DNA from: Cellulomonas carbonis
GTDB lineage: Bacteria; Actinomycetota; Actinomycetes; Actinomycetales; Cellulomonadaceae
Direction: 5' to 3'
Length of the DNA: 64,000 nt
Assembly: GCF_014636275.1 (NCBI RefSeq)
Contig: NZ_BMEB01000001.1
Span: forward strand, 434,001-498,000
This document shows positions 27,060 to 38,070 of the stretch, piece by piece; the stretch's first letter is position 1, and each line of letters begins with the position of its first letter. The notes under the pieces were generated by a model that saw nothing but the letters and a program-made list of their open reading frames with translations, searched no databases and was not told the DNA's origin. The translations under genes were made by a program, and so were the position numbers.

Positions 27060-28916
27060 ATGTCGTCTGCCCCCACGTCCGACCCCGCCCGAGAGCCCGA
27101 CCTCGCCGACCTCGGCCTGCCGGGCGCGCTGCTGGACTCCGTGCTCGACATGGGGTTCGTGCGCCCGACGCCGATCCAGGCGGCCGCGATCCCGGTCCTC
27201 CTCGCCGGGCGCGACCTGACGGGCGTCGCGCAGACGGGCACGGGCAAGACGGCGGCCTTCGGCCTCCCGCTGCTGGCGGCCGTCGACCCCGACGTGCGCG
27301 CGGTCCAGGCCCTCGTTCTGACCCCGACGCGCGAGCTCGCGCAGCAGGTCGCCGAGGCGATCACCGGCTTCGCGCGCCGCATCCGGGGGATCGGCGTGGT
27401 CGCGGTGTACGGCGGGGCGCCGTTCCTGCCCCAGCAGCGCGCGCTCGCCGCGGGCGCCCAGGTCGTCGTCGGGACGCCCGGACGCGTCATCGACCACCTC
27501 GACCGGCGCACGCTCTCGCTCGACGCGATCCGGTTCCTCGCGCTCGACGAGGCCGACGAGATGCTCCGCATGGGCTTCGCCGAGGACGTCGAGCGGATCT
27601 TCGGCGCGGCCCCCGAGCGCCGCCAGGTCGCACTGTTCTCCGCGACGATGCCCGCGGGCATCGTGCGCGTCGCCGCGCAGCACCTCGTCGACCCGGTCCG
27701 GGTCGCCGTCGACCGCGAGTCGTCGACGGTCTCGGCCGTCCGGCAGACCTTCGCCGTGGTGCCGCACCGGCACAAGATCGGCGCACTCGCGCGCGTCCTC
27801 GCGACGCGGGACACCGAGGGCGCGATCGTCTTCACGCGGACGCGCAGCGCCGCCGAGGAGGTCGGGCTCGCTCTCGTCGCCCGCGGGCTCTCCGCGGCGA
27901 CGATCTCGGGCGACGTCGCGCAGAAGGACCGCGAGAAGATCATCGACCGCCTCCGCAACGGCTCGCTCGACACCCTCGTCGCGACCGACGTCGCGGCGCG
28001 CGGGCTCGACGTCGACCGCGTCGGCCTCGTGGTCAACTTCGACGTGCCGACCGAGCCGGAGGCGTACGTCCACCGGATCGGGCGCACGGGCCGCGCGGGC
28101 CGGACGGGCACCGCGCTGACGTTCGTGACCCCCAAGGAGCGTCACCGCCTCCGCGCGATCGAGCGGACCACGCGTCAGCGCCTCGAGGAGGTCCCGCTCC
28201 CCACGCCCGCCGACGTGTCCAAGCACCGCGTCGAGCGGCTCCTCGCCCAGACGCCCGAGCGGCACGCCGCCGGTCGCCTCGAGCTGTACCGCGCGGCGCT
28301 CGAGGAGCACGTGGCGTCGTCGGGCCTCGAGCTCGTGGAGGTCGCTGCGGCCCTCGCAGCGCTCGCGGTCGGCGACGACCGGGCCGCACTCGAGGAGCCC
28401 GAGGTGCTCGAGGAGCCCGTCGCGCTCGACGGCGTCCGCTACCGCCTCGCGGTGGGCCACCGCCACGGCGTGCGTCCCGACGCCGTCGTCGGTGCCCTCA
28501 CGGGCGAGGGCGGTCTGACGGGCAAGGACATCGGCAAGATCGACATCCACTCGGGCTTCACGCTCGTCGAGATCAACGCCGAGCTCGGCGACGACGCGAT
28601 GCGCCGGATCGCCGCCGCCCGCGTCGCCGGTCAGCGGCTCGCCATCCGCCCGGACGAGGGGCCCCGGCCCCGCTCCGCGGCGAGCGCGACGTCGCACCCG
28701 GGGACGCACCGGCCGCACGACCGCCCGGGCCACGCCCGGCGTGGCCACGAGCGCCACGAGGACCGGTCGGACCGGCGTGCGCCCTCGCGGACGGACCGCC
28801 CCGACCGTGGCCGTCCGACCGAGCGCGCGGTCGGCGAGCGCTCCACGAGCCGTCCCCGGTCCGCCGCACCGCGCACGGGTGGACGACCGCAGCAGGGGCG
28901 TCCGGGCCGCGGCTGA
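27060..28916 (+). CDS. DEAD-box RNA helicase, DeaD/CsdA type
   Basis: ATP-dependent RNA helicase for ribosome assembly or cold adaptation. The 618-residue protein has all core motifs: PTPIQ (Q motif), AQTGTGKT, PTRELAQQ, DEADEM, SAT, and HRIGRTGRAGR, within about 20-385. A DbpA-type RNA-binding domain follows at about 455-530 (YRLAVGHRHGVRPDAVVGAL ... KIDIHSGFTLVEI). The last 75 residues are an Arg/His/Pro-rich tail that probably binds RNA. ATG chosen because the Q-motif lead begins soon after; a GTG 14 codons upstream is possible. Confidence 0.93.
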   Translation: MSSAPTSDPAREPDLADLGLPGALLDSVLDMGFVRPTPIQAAAIPVLLAGRDLTGVAQTGTGKTAAFGLPLLAAVDPDVRAVQALVLTPTRELAQQVAEAITGFARRIRGIGVVAVYGGAPFLPQQRALAAGAQVVVGTPGRVIDHLDRRTLSLDAIRFLALDEADEMLRMGFAEDVERIFGAAPERRQVALFSATMPAGIVRVAAQHLVDPVRVAVDRESSTVSAVRQTFAVVPHRHKIGALARVLATRDTEGAIVFTRTRSAAEEVGLALVARGLSAATISGDVAQKDREKIIDRLRNGSLDTLVATDVAARGLDVDRVGLVVNFDVPTEPEAYVHRIGRTGRAGRTGTALTFVTPKERHRLRAIERTTRQRLEEVPLPTPADVSKHRVERLLAQTPERHAAGRLELYRAALEEHVASSGLELVEVAAALAALAVGDDRAALEEPEVLEEPVALDGVRYRLAVGHRHGVRPDAVVGALTGEGGLTGKDIGKIDIHSGFTLVEINAELGDDAMRRIAAARVAGQRLAIRPDEGPRPRSAASATSHPGTHRPHDRPGHARRGHERHEDRSDRRAPSRTDRPDRGRPTERAVGERSTSRPRSAAPRTGGRPQQGRPGRG

Positions 28917-28927
28917 CGGGCGTCAGC
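28912..28927. terminator. Second palindrome holding two convergent stop codons
   Basis: GCTGACG-GG-CGTCAGC is a perfect 7-base-pair inverted repeat. The helicase TGA (28914-28916) and the PilZ gene's TGA (28923-28925, minus strand) lie in its arms. Confidence 0.4.
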
Positions 28928-29546
28928 GCGCGTCGCGGCGCTCCGCGAGCTGGCGGCGCTGCTCGTCGAGGACGAACCGGAAGAGCTCGTCGGTCACGCG
29001 CTCCGGCGCGCCCACGATCCGGCACCCGTACGCGTCGTCGGTCCTGATGGTCTGGTGCCGCACGACCTCGACCAGCAGGTCGACGGGCGTGCGCGTCGCC
29101 GTGAACGGCAGGACCAGGCGCGTGCCGAGCTCCATCTCCGCCGAGCACCGGAAGCGCAGGCCGTGCGCGCTCACGTCGATCACGACGACGTCGAGCGGGG
29201 GGTCGAGCGGCTCCGGGCCCTCGTCGCCGACGACCGCGGTGACGCGGTGCGGGAGCTCGACGGCGACGCGGACGGCCTGACGGTGCTGGACGCGCTCGCG
29301 CAGGCGCAGGTCGCGCAGGCCGACCCGGCCTGCCTCCGCGAACACGACGACCGCGTCGTAGGTGCACTGCCCGGACACCTCGCCGAGCACGTGCGCGACG
29401 ACCGGGTCGCCCTCCTCGAGCCACCGGCCGCTGAAGCGCTCGGCGGCGACGACCAGCGTCCCGCCCTCGTGCTCGCGCACGAACCCGTCGGCGAGGAGCT
29501 CGCCGTCGGTGCCGTGGACACGGCACGCATCCAGCTCGTGACCCAC
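28923..29546 (-). CDS. PilZ-domain cyclic-di-GMP receptor candidate
   Basis: A 207-residue protein with an N-terminal YcgR-like barrel (about 1-95) and a PilZ domain (about 100-205). The cyclic-di-GMP-binding residues are present: the RxxxR motif as RQAVR (about 93-97) and the D/NxSxxG motif as IDVSAHGLRF (about 124-133). GTG start. It probably reports c-di-GMP level to an unknown partner; an EAL protein lies 11 kb downstream. A short tandem repeat (CTGTGCCGAC) lies just upstream at about 29589. Confidence 0.85.
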   Translation of the reverse strand: MGHELDACRVHGTDGELLADGFVREHEGGTLVVAAERFSGRWLEEGDPVVAHVLGEVSGQCTYDAVVVFAEAGRVGLRDLRLRERVQHRQAVRVAVELPHRVTAVVGDEGPEPLDPPLDVVVIDVSAHGLRFRCSAEMELGTRLVLPFTATRTPVDLLVEVVRHQTIRTDDAYGCRIVGAPERVTDELFRFVLDEQRRQLAERRDAR

Positions 29547-29630
29547 CGCGGAACCCTCCTGTCCGACGACCGCACCGGCCCCTGCCGACCTGTGCCGACC
29601 TGTGCCGACGTCGCGCGCAGACTCTAGTGC

Positions 29631-30179
29631 TCAGTCGTGGCTCGCCGGCTCCTCGGCGTCCCCGGCGGCGTGGCGCGCGACCACGAAGAGCAGGTCCGAG
29701 AGGCGGTTGAGGTACCGCAGCACGAGGGCCGAGACGACGTGGCCCTCCTGCTCGGCCAGGACGACGTGCCGCTCGGCGCGCCGGACCACCGAGCGTGCGT
29801 GGTCGACGGTCGCCGAGGCGGCGGTCGCGCCCGGCACGATGAAGACCGGCCGGAGCGGACGCTCGGCGACGAGGGTGTCGACGAGCCGCTCGAGCCCCTC
29901 CACCATCTCCTCCGTGACGGTCGACACGCCCGGCCGGAGGCGGTCGCGGTGCGCGGGGTTCGTCGCCAGGTCGGCGGCGACGACGAAGAGCTCGCGCTGG
30001 AGGCCGAGCAGGAGCGTCGCCAGGCGCTCGTCGTCGCACGTCGCGCGCGCGACACCGAGCACCGAGACCGCCTCGTCCACGTCGCCGCACGCGTCGACCA
30101 GGACGTCCGCCTTCGACACCCGGCTGCCCAGGAACAGGCCCGTGCTGCCGTCGTCGCCCGCTCGCGTGTAGATCCGCAC
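29631..30179 (-). CDS. Cob(I)alamin adenosyltransferase, PduO type
   Basis: Converts corrinoid plus ATP to adenosylcobalamin. The 182-residue protein has the ATR fold: YTRAGDDGSTGLFLGSRVSKAD, a trimer-forming core, and the signature CDDERL..LLLGLQRELFVVAADLAT and the C-terminal RRAERHVV ... LRYLNRLSDLLFVVAR, where the ATP and corrinoid bind. GTG start with AGGAGA 5 bases upstream. It is divergent from the riboswitch-controlled B12 transporter operon and near nrdJ, whose cofactor is its product. Confidence 0.93.
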   Translation of the reverse strand: MRIYTRAGDDGSTGLFLGSRVSKADVLVDACGDVDEAVSVLGVARATCDDERLATLLLGLQRELFVVAADLATNPAHRDRLRPGVSTVTEEMVEGLERLVDTLVAERPLRPVFIVPGATAASATVDHARSVVRRAERHVVLAEQEGHVVSALVLRYLNRLSDLLFVVARHAAGDAEEPASHD

Positions 30180-30260
30180 CTGGTCTCCTCGTGCTCGTGC
30201 GTGCCGTCCGCGCGGGTGCGCGTCGGACGGTGGTCGGGTCCTCGGGGGTGGTCCCGGGCG

Positions 30261-30401
30261 GCAGGCGGTACGGTGTCCCGCGTCGGCTCGTCGCCGACAC
30301 CTCTTCACCACGTCCTGCGACCAGGGGAAGCCGGTCCGAGTCCGGCGCTGACCCGCAACCGTAGGCCGCGTGCCCCCCACGCGGCGAGCCGGAGCACCTG
30401 C
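30261..30401 (+). ncRNA. Cobalamin riboswitch aptamer
   Basis: The B12 consensus is recognisable: GGGAAGCCGG...TCCGGCGCTGACCCGCAACCGT (30325-30362; a few bases differ from the textbook form) followed by AGCCGGAGCACCTGC (30387-30401), which corresponds to the AGCC..GGA..ACCTGCC end. P1 pairs GCAGG (30261-30265) with CCTGC (30397-30401). It precedes the B12 transporter operon, so cobalamin should lower expression of that operon. Confidence 0.92.
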
Positions 30402-30438
30402 GCGGGACGAGAGGCTCCTACCGTCGAGGCATACGGGA

Positions 30439-30478
30439 CGGAGCCCGGGTCGTCGTCACGACCCCGGGGCCTGCTCCG
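30439..30478 (+). promoter_or_regulatory. Hairpin in the riboswitch expression platform
   Basis: Nested stems CGGAGC/GCTCCG (30439-30444 and 30473-30478) and GGGTCGT/ACGACCC (30447-30453 and 30458-30464) form a GC-rich hairpin about 50 bases before the GTG start of the exported protein. It is a candidate terminator or translation block. The whole 30180-30528 stretch holds the ATR promoter, the aptamer and this hairpin. Confidence 0.55.
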
Positions 30479-30528
30479 CGGTCGACGCCGGTGCCGGGTC
30501 CGTCGCGGACCGCTCAGAAAGAGGCACC

Positions 30529-31221
30529 GTGTCCCTGCGTCACCGTGCGGCCGCGCTCAGCGCCGCCGCCCTGCTCACCCTCCTGCCCGCCCTCCCGGCG
30601 GCCGCTGCGACCGACGACGGCGCCTGCTCGGCGACGTCCGGCGTGGCGGTGGTGGTCGACTCGACCGCGCTCGGCGGCGACCTCGAGGTGCGGTGCGCGC
30701 CCGAGGCCGGCGGCACGGGCGCCGAGGCGCTCGAGCTCGCGGGGGTCGAGGTGACCCGCGACGACGCGTCCATGATCTGCGCCGTCGGCGGGCTGCCGGA
30801 CCCGTGCGCCGAGGAGTTCACGGGCGAGTACTGGGCGTACTGGCAGGCACCCGCCGACGGCGAGTGGACCGCGTCGATGGTCGGCGCGGACGAGGCCACG
30901 ACGTCGGACGGCGGCGCCGAGGGCTGGTTCTGGTCGGACGGCACGACGCCGCCGGAGATCACGCCGGCCGAGGCGGTCGAGCGCGCGTCGGCCGCGTCGG
31001 CCGAGCAGGCCGACGAGGCCGCGTCCGCGGAGGACGGCGCCGACGGCACGGCGGCCGCCGCCGACGACACGTCCGGTACGCCCACGGCGCTGCTCGCGGG
31101 CGGCGCGGCGGCCCTCCTGGTGGCGCTCGTCGCCGGCGTCGTGCTCGTGCGCCGGTCCGCGGGCCGGTCGACCGGCACCGCGCCCTCCGCGGCTCGCGAG
31201 CACGCGGACGACCGGGTCTGA
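30529..31221 (+). CDS. Exported membrane-anchored protein, candidate cobalamin capture
   Basis: First gene of the riboswitch operon. The 230-residue protein has a signal peptide (about 1-27, ending AAAATDD), an external domain of about 120 residues with four cysteines (in GACSA, VRCAP, MICAV, PDPCA), the motif GEYWAYWQAPADGEW ... GAEGWFWSDG, an Ala/Glu-rich stalk and a C-terminal membrane helix (about 187-207) with a basic end. The aromatic motif recalls the transcobalamin-like DUF4430 domain; this likeness is tentative. Its position directly before EcfT suggests it brings B12 to the transporter. GTG start after AAAGAGG. Confidence 0.78.
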   Translation: MSLRHRAAALSAAALLTLLPALPAAAATDDGACSATSGVAVVVDSTALGGDLEVRCAPEAGGTGAEALELAGVEVTRDDASMICAVGGLPDPCAEEFTGEYWAYWQAPADGEWTASMVGADEATTSDGGAEGWFWSDGTTPPEITPAEAVERASAASAEQADEAASAEDGADGTAAAADDTSGTPTALLAGGAAALLVALVAGVVLVRRSAGRSTGTAPSAAREHADDRV

Positions 31222-31222
31222 C

Positions 31223-32335
31223 GTGCACCCCCTGGCCTGGTGGGCGTGGGCGCTCGGCGTCGCGGTGGCCGTGACGAGGACGGCGGACCCCTGGGTCAGC
31301 GGTCTGCTCGTCGCGGCGACCGTGACGGTCGTGCTCGCGCGTCGTCAGGCCACCCCGTGGGGGCGCGCCTTCACGGGGTACCTCGGCCTCGCGGCCCTCG
31401 TCGTCGTCGTGCGCGTCGCGTTCCACGTGCTCGTCGGGATCAAGCCGCCCGGGCCCGTGCTCCTGGACCTCCCGCGCGTCGAGCTCCCCGCGTGGGCGGT
31501 GGGCGTGCACCTGCTCGGTCCCGTGACGCTCACGGGGCTCTTGCCCGCGCTGTGGGAGGGCCTGCGCCTCGCGGCGCTGGTGCTGTGCTTCGGCGCCGCG
31601 AACGCGCTCGCCAACCCGCGGCGCGCGCTGCGGTCGCTGCCGTCGGCGCTGCACCCGCTGTCCTCGGCCGTCGTCGTCGCCGTGAGCGTCACGCCGCAGC
31701 TGGTCCGCTCGGCCCAGGAGGTCCGGCGGGCGCAGCGGCTCCGGGGCGACGAGCCGCGCGGCGTGCGCGGTCTGCCCGCGCTCGTCGTCCCGGTCCTGAC
31801 CGACGCCCTGGACCGGTCGCTCGCGCTCGCGGCGTCGATGGACTCGCGCGGCTACGCGCGCGCGGTCCCCGGCACCTCGGACGCGCGCGTCGGGGCGCTG
31901 CTGCTCGGCGCCCTCGTGGCAGCCGTCCTGGGCACGTACGGCCTGCTCGACGGCACGACGCCCACCTGGCTCGGTGCGCCCGTCCTCGCGGTCGGGCTCG
32001 CCGCTGCCGTCGCGGGCGGCGTGCTCGCGGGGCGGCGCGTCCGGCGCACGCGGTACCGGCCCGACCGGTGGGGTGCCGCCGAGACGGTCGTCGCGGCGTG
32101 CGGTGCGGCCGCAGCGCTCGTCGTGGTCGTGGCGACCACGGCCCTCGGCGTGCCCGCCGGCGCGAGCGGCGCGGGGTCGCCGACGGGCGGATGGGCGGCT
32201 GCGGGCGTCGCCCTCCTCGCGGCGGCGGTCGCCGTGCTGCCCGCTCTCCTCACCGTCGACGGGGGCCCGCAGGGACCCGCGGGCCGCGCCCTGCGGCCGT
32301 ACGGCGGACCCGCGCTGCGCGAGGGGGCGTCGTGA
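31223..32335 (+). CDS. ECF transporter T component (EcfT/CbiQ)
   Basis: A 370-residue membrane protein linking the ATPase to the substrate-binding component of an energy-coupling-factor transporter. The two coupling motifs are visible as RRAQRLRGDEPRG and AASMDSRGYARA (the family's xARG form as SRG). An N-terminal set of helices and an extra C-terminal pair of helices give a longer chain than typical. Starts one base after the stop of the exported protein and overlaps the ATPase gene by four bases (GTGA). Confidence 0.9.
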   Translation: MHPLAWWAWALGVAVAVTRTADPWVSGLLVAATVTVVLARRQATPWGRAFTGYLGLAALVVVVRVAFHVLVGIKPPGPVLLDLPRVELPAWAVGVHLLGPVTLTGLLPALWEGLRLAALVLCFGAANALANPRRALRSLPSALHPLSSAVVVAVSVTPQLVRSAQEVRRAQRLRGDEPRGVRGLPALVVPVLTDALDRSLALAASMDSRGYARAVPGTSDARVGALLLGALVAAVLGTYGLLDGTTPTWLGAPVLAVGLAAAVAGGVLAGRRVRRTRYRPDRWGAAETVVAACGAAAALVVVVATTALGVPAGASGAGSPTGGWAAAGVALLAAAVAVLPALLTVDGGPQGPAGRALRPYGGPALREGAS

Positions 32336-33996
32336 TCCGGTTCGACGGGGTCGGTGTGACCTACGCCGACGCGCCCGTGCCGGCGCTGCGCGACGTGGAC
32401 CTGCACGTCGCCGAGGGCGAGCTGTGCCTGGTCGTCGGTCCCACGGGCGCCGGGAAGTCGACGCTGCTGCAGGCCGCCTCGGGACTCGTCCCGCACTTCA
32501 CCGGCGGGACGCTGACGGGGCGCGTGACGGTCGACGGCCGCGACACGCGCACGCACGCGCCGCGTGACCTCGCCGACGTGGTGGGCGTGGTGCTCCAGCG
32601 CCCCGCCGCGGGCTTCGTGACCGACACGGTCGAGGAGGAGCTCGCCTACGGCATGGAGCAGCTCGGCGTCCCTGCGGCCACCATGCGCAAGCGCGTCGAG
32701 GAGGTCCTGGACCTCCTCGGGCTCGCGGCACTGCGTGCGCGGCCGCTCGCGGACCTGTCGGGCGGGGAGCAGCAGCGCGTCGCGATCGGCGCGGTGCTCG
32801 CGAGCCACCCCCGGGTCCTCGTCCTCGACGAGCCGACGTCGGCGCTCGACCCGTCCGCCGCCGACGACGTGCTGTCCGCGCTGACGCGCCTCGTGCACGA
32901 CCTCGGGATGACCGTGCTGCTCGCCGAGCACCGGCTGGAGCGCGTCGTGCAGTACGCGGACCACGTCGTCCTCCTCGACGCGGACGGGAGCGCACGCGAC
33001 GGGGAGCCGGCCCACGTGCTCGCCGCGAGCCCGGTCGCGCCGCCGATCGTCGAGCTCGGTCGGCTCGCCGGCTGGTCCCCCCTCCCCCTGAGCGTGCGCG
33101 ACGCGCGCCGCCTCGCCCCCGCGCTGCGCACGCGGCTCGCGGACGCCGCCGACGCGCAGCAGCGCCACGACCAGGGAAGACGTGCGGTCCGGGCAGCCGG
33201 GACCGCGCGTCGCGCCGACCCGACGCGACACCTCCCGCTCCTGCAGGGCGCCGCGGTCGAGGTACGGCACGGCCGCACGGTCGCCGTACGGGACGTCGAC
33301 GTCGCGGTCCGTCCTGGTGAGGTCGTCGCGCTCATGGGCCGCAACGGCGCGGGCAAGTCCTCGCTGCTGTGGGCGCTGCACGGCGCCGGCCAGCGGTCCG
33401 GTGGACGCGTCGCGCTCTCCGACGGGACCGACCCCGCCCGGCTCGCGCCGCACGAGCTGCGCCGCCACGTCGCACTCGTCCCGCAGGAGCCGCAGAGCCT
33501 GCTCTACCTGCCCACGGTCGCCGACGAGTGCGTGGCGGGCGACCGCCAGGCCGGTGCGCCGGCCGGGACGACGGCGGGACTCCTCGCCGACCTCGCCGGC
33601 GCGGTGGACCCCGGCTCGCACCCCCGTGACCTGTCCGAGGGTCAGCGTCTCGCGCTGGTGCTCGCCGTCCAGCTCGCGGCCGGGCCCGGGGTCCTGCTGC
33701 TCGACGAGCCGACGCGCGGCTTCGACTACGCCGCGAAGGCGCGCCTGGCCCGGGCCCTCTCGAGCCATGCGGACGCCGGGGGCGGGGTGCTCCTGTCGAG
33801 CCACGACGTCGAGTTCGTCGCCGAGTGCGCCCACCGGGTCGTCGTGCTCGCCGACGGCGACGTCGTCGCGGACGGCGACGCGCGCGAGGTGCTCGTCGCC
33901 TCCCCCACGTTCGCGCCGCAGGTCGCGCGGATCCTGCACCCCGTCGAGCTCCTGACCGTCGCCGAGGTCGCGCGCGCGCTGGGGCGGTCGACGTGA
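32332..33996 (+). CDS. ECF transporter ATPase, two nucleotide-binding domains fused
   Basis: A 554-residue protein with two ABC domains on one chain, standing in for EcfA and EcfA'. Domain 1: GPTGAGKST (about residue 37), DLSGGEQQR, LVLDEPTSALDP. Domain 2 (from about 300): GRNGAGKSS, DLSEGQRLA, LLLDEPTRGFDY. The second signature is LSEGQ rather than LSGGQ, as is usual in this group's second domain. GTG start overlaps EcfT (GTGA); its stop overlaps the S component the same way. Confidence 0.92.
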   Translation: MIRFDGVGVTYADAPVPALRDVDLHVAEGELCLVVGPTGAGKSTLLQAASGLVPHFTGGTLTGRVTVDGRDTRTHAPRDLADVVGVVLQRPAAGFVTDTVEEELAYGMEQLGVPAATMRKRVEEVLDLLGLAALRARPLADLSGGEQQRVAIGAVLASHPRVLVLDEPTSALDPSAADDVLSALTRLVHDLGMTVLLAEHRLERVVQYADHVVLLDADGSARDGEPAHVLAASPVAPPIVELGRLAGWSPLPLSVRDARRLAPALRTRLADAADAQQRHDQGRRAVRAAGTARRADPTRHLPLLQGAAVEVRHGRTVAVRDVDVAVRPGEVVALMGRNGAGKSSLLWALHGAGQRSGGRVALSDGTDPARLAPHELRRHVALVPQEPQSLLYLPTVADECVAGDRQAGAPAGTTAGLLADLAGAVDPGSHPRDLSEGQRLALVLAVQLAAGPGVLLLDEPTRGFDYAAKARLARALSSHADAGGGVLLSSHDVEFVAECAHRVVVLADGDVVADGDAREVLVASPTFAPQVARILHPVELLTVAEVARALGRST

Positions 33997-34901
33997 GCGC
34001 GCGGTCCGCGCACGACGCGATCCCGGTCGGCGGGCGGACCGCTGCGGTCCTGGTCCTGTCCGGGCTCGCAGGGCTGCTCGCGTTCACCTGGCCGCTCCTC
34101 GTGCAGCGCGGCAGCGCGCTCGAGCACTCCGTCGACGCCCCGCTCGTGCTGGCGGGCGTGCTGGTCGCGGTGCTCGCGTGCGTCGTCGTCTCGGTGGCCG
34201 ACGGCGGCGTGGACGTCAAGGCGGTCGCGCTGCTGGGCCTCCTCTCGGCCGTCGGCGCGGTGCTGCGCCCGCTCTCGGCGGGCACGGGAGGCGTCGAGCT
34301 CGTGTTCGCGGTGCTCGTCCTCGGCGGGCGCGTCCTCGGACCGGGCTTCGGGTTCGCGCTCGGGTCGACGACGATCCTCACGTCGGCGCTCCTGACCGGG
34401 GGCGTCGGCCCCTGGATGCCGTTCCAGATGCTCGCGGCGTCCTGGGTCGGGCTGGGCGCGGGCCTCCTCCTGCCGCGCGTGCGCGGGCGTGCGGAGACGG
34501 CGGTCCTCGTGGGGTACGGCGCGGTCGCGTCGCTCGCCTACGGCCTGCTCATGAACCTGACCTTCTGGCCGTTCCAGGTCGGTGCCGGCACGGGGCTGTC
34601 GTTCGTGGCGGGCGACCCGGTGACCGAGAACCTCGGCAGGTTCCTCGTGTTCAGCGCCGTCACGTCCCTGGGCTGGGACGTCGGCCGCGCCGTGACGACG
34701 GTGCTCGTCCTCCTCGCGCTCGGACGGCCCCTCCTGCCGGTGCTCCGGCGCGCCGCGACGCGTGCCCGGTTCGTCCCGGATGCGTCGCGCGGCCGCGACA
34801 CGCCCGTCGACGCGACACGCCGTGGGCCCGAGACGCTCGTCCACAGGGCCGGGACGGCGTCCACAGCGCCGACCTGCGCGGATACCGACGGCTGTGGATG
34901 A
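33993..34901 (+). CDS. cbrT: ECF transporter substrate component, CbrT-like
   Basis: A 302-residue membrane protein with about six to seven helices. The core GFGFALGSTTILTSALLTGGVGPWMPFQMLAASWVGLGAGLLLP is the ECF S-component pattern, which contacts EcfT. Placement behind a B12 riboswitch and next to ATR and nrdJ points to cobalamin as substrate, as for CbrT; the call rests on context more than residues. Its last 60 residues are a variable tail that contains DnaA-box-like sites. Confidence 0.85.
   Translation: MSARSAHDAIPVGGRTAAVLVLSGLAGLLAFTWPLLVQRGSALEHSVDAPLVLAGVLVAVLACVVVSVADGGVDVKAVALLGLLSAVGAVLRPLSAGTGGVELVFAVLVLGGRVLGPGFGFALGSTTILTSALLTGGVGPWMPFQMLAASWVGLGAGLLLPRVRGRAETAVLVGYGAVASLAYGLLMNLTFWPFQVGAGTGLSFVAGDPVTENLGRFLVFSAVTSLGWDVGRAVTTVLVLLALGRPLLPVLRRAATRARFVPDASRGRDTPVDATRRGPETLVHRAGTASTAPTCADTDGCG
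34837..34901. promoter_or_regulatory. Cluster of DnaA-box-like sequences before nrdJ
   Basis: Three sites differ by one or two bases from the TTGTCCACA/TTATCCACA consensus: TCGTCCACA (34837), GCGTCCACA (34857) and TCATCCACA on the minus strand (34893-34901). They lie in the end of cbrT, directly upstream of the NrdR boxes. E. coli nrdAB is known to be DnaA-controlled; here this is inference. Confidence 0.35.
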
Positions 34902-34903
34902 AC

Positions 34904-34951
34904 GCCCTACCCCTGGGGTGATCGAAGGGAACAGGCCACTACATCTAGTGG
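34904..34951 (+). promoter_or_regulatory. Candidate NrdR box pair at the nrdJ promoter
   Basis: CCACTACATCTAGTGG (34936-34951) is a perfect inverted repeat matching the actinobacterial NrdR box. A weaker copy, GCCCTACCCCTGGGGT (34904-34919), starts exactly 32 bases upstream, the three-turn spacing typical of paired NrdR boxes. TTGCACC...GTAAG downstream may be promoter sequence. NrdR represses ribonucleotide reductase genes when dATP is high. Confidence 0.7.
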
Positions 34952-35142
34952 TTGCACCGGTGTAAGTTGGTTCTCGTCGCGACGCGCGCAGCCCCACCAC
35001 CGGGTCTCCCCGGGTGGCCGGAGCCGGCACGCGGGCACCGGCCGGCGCGACCCCGAGGGGCGACCTCGGGCGGCCGACGAGCACCGATCCACGAACCACC
35101 TGACCCCGTCCGCGACGAGGGCCGGCCCCCTGGAGGAACCAC

Positions 35143-38016
<2,874 letters not shown>

Positions 38017-38030
38017 CCCACCGGTACGCC

Positions 38031-38070
38031 ACGGAGCGGGCGGTCCCCCTCGGGGGGCCGCCCGCTCCGT
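38031..38070 (+). terminator. nrdJ terminator hairpin
   Basis: ACGGAGCGGGCGG pairs with CCGCCCGCTCCGT, and the 14 bases between them (CCCCC against GGGGG) pair further, giving an almost fully paired 40-base hairpin 15 bases after the stop. Confidence 0.85.

Noticed and set aside
29582-29610. Short tandem CTGTGCCGAC repeat before the PilZ gene
   Set aside because: Too short to assign as an element; mentioned only as a local slippage repeat.
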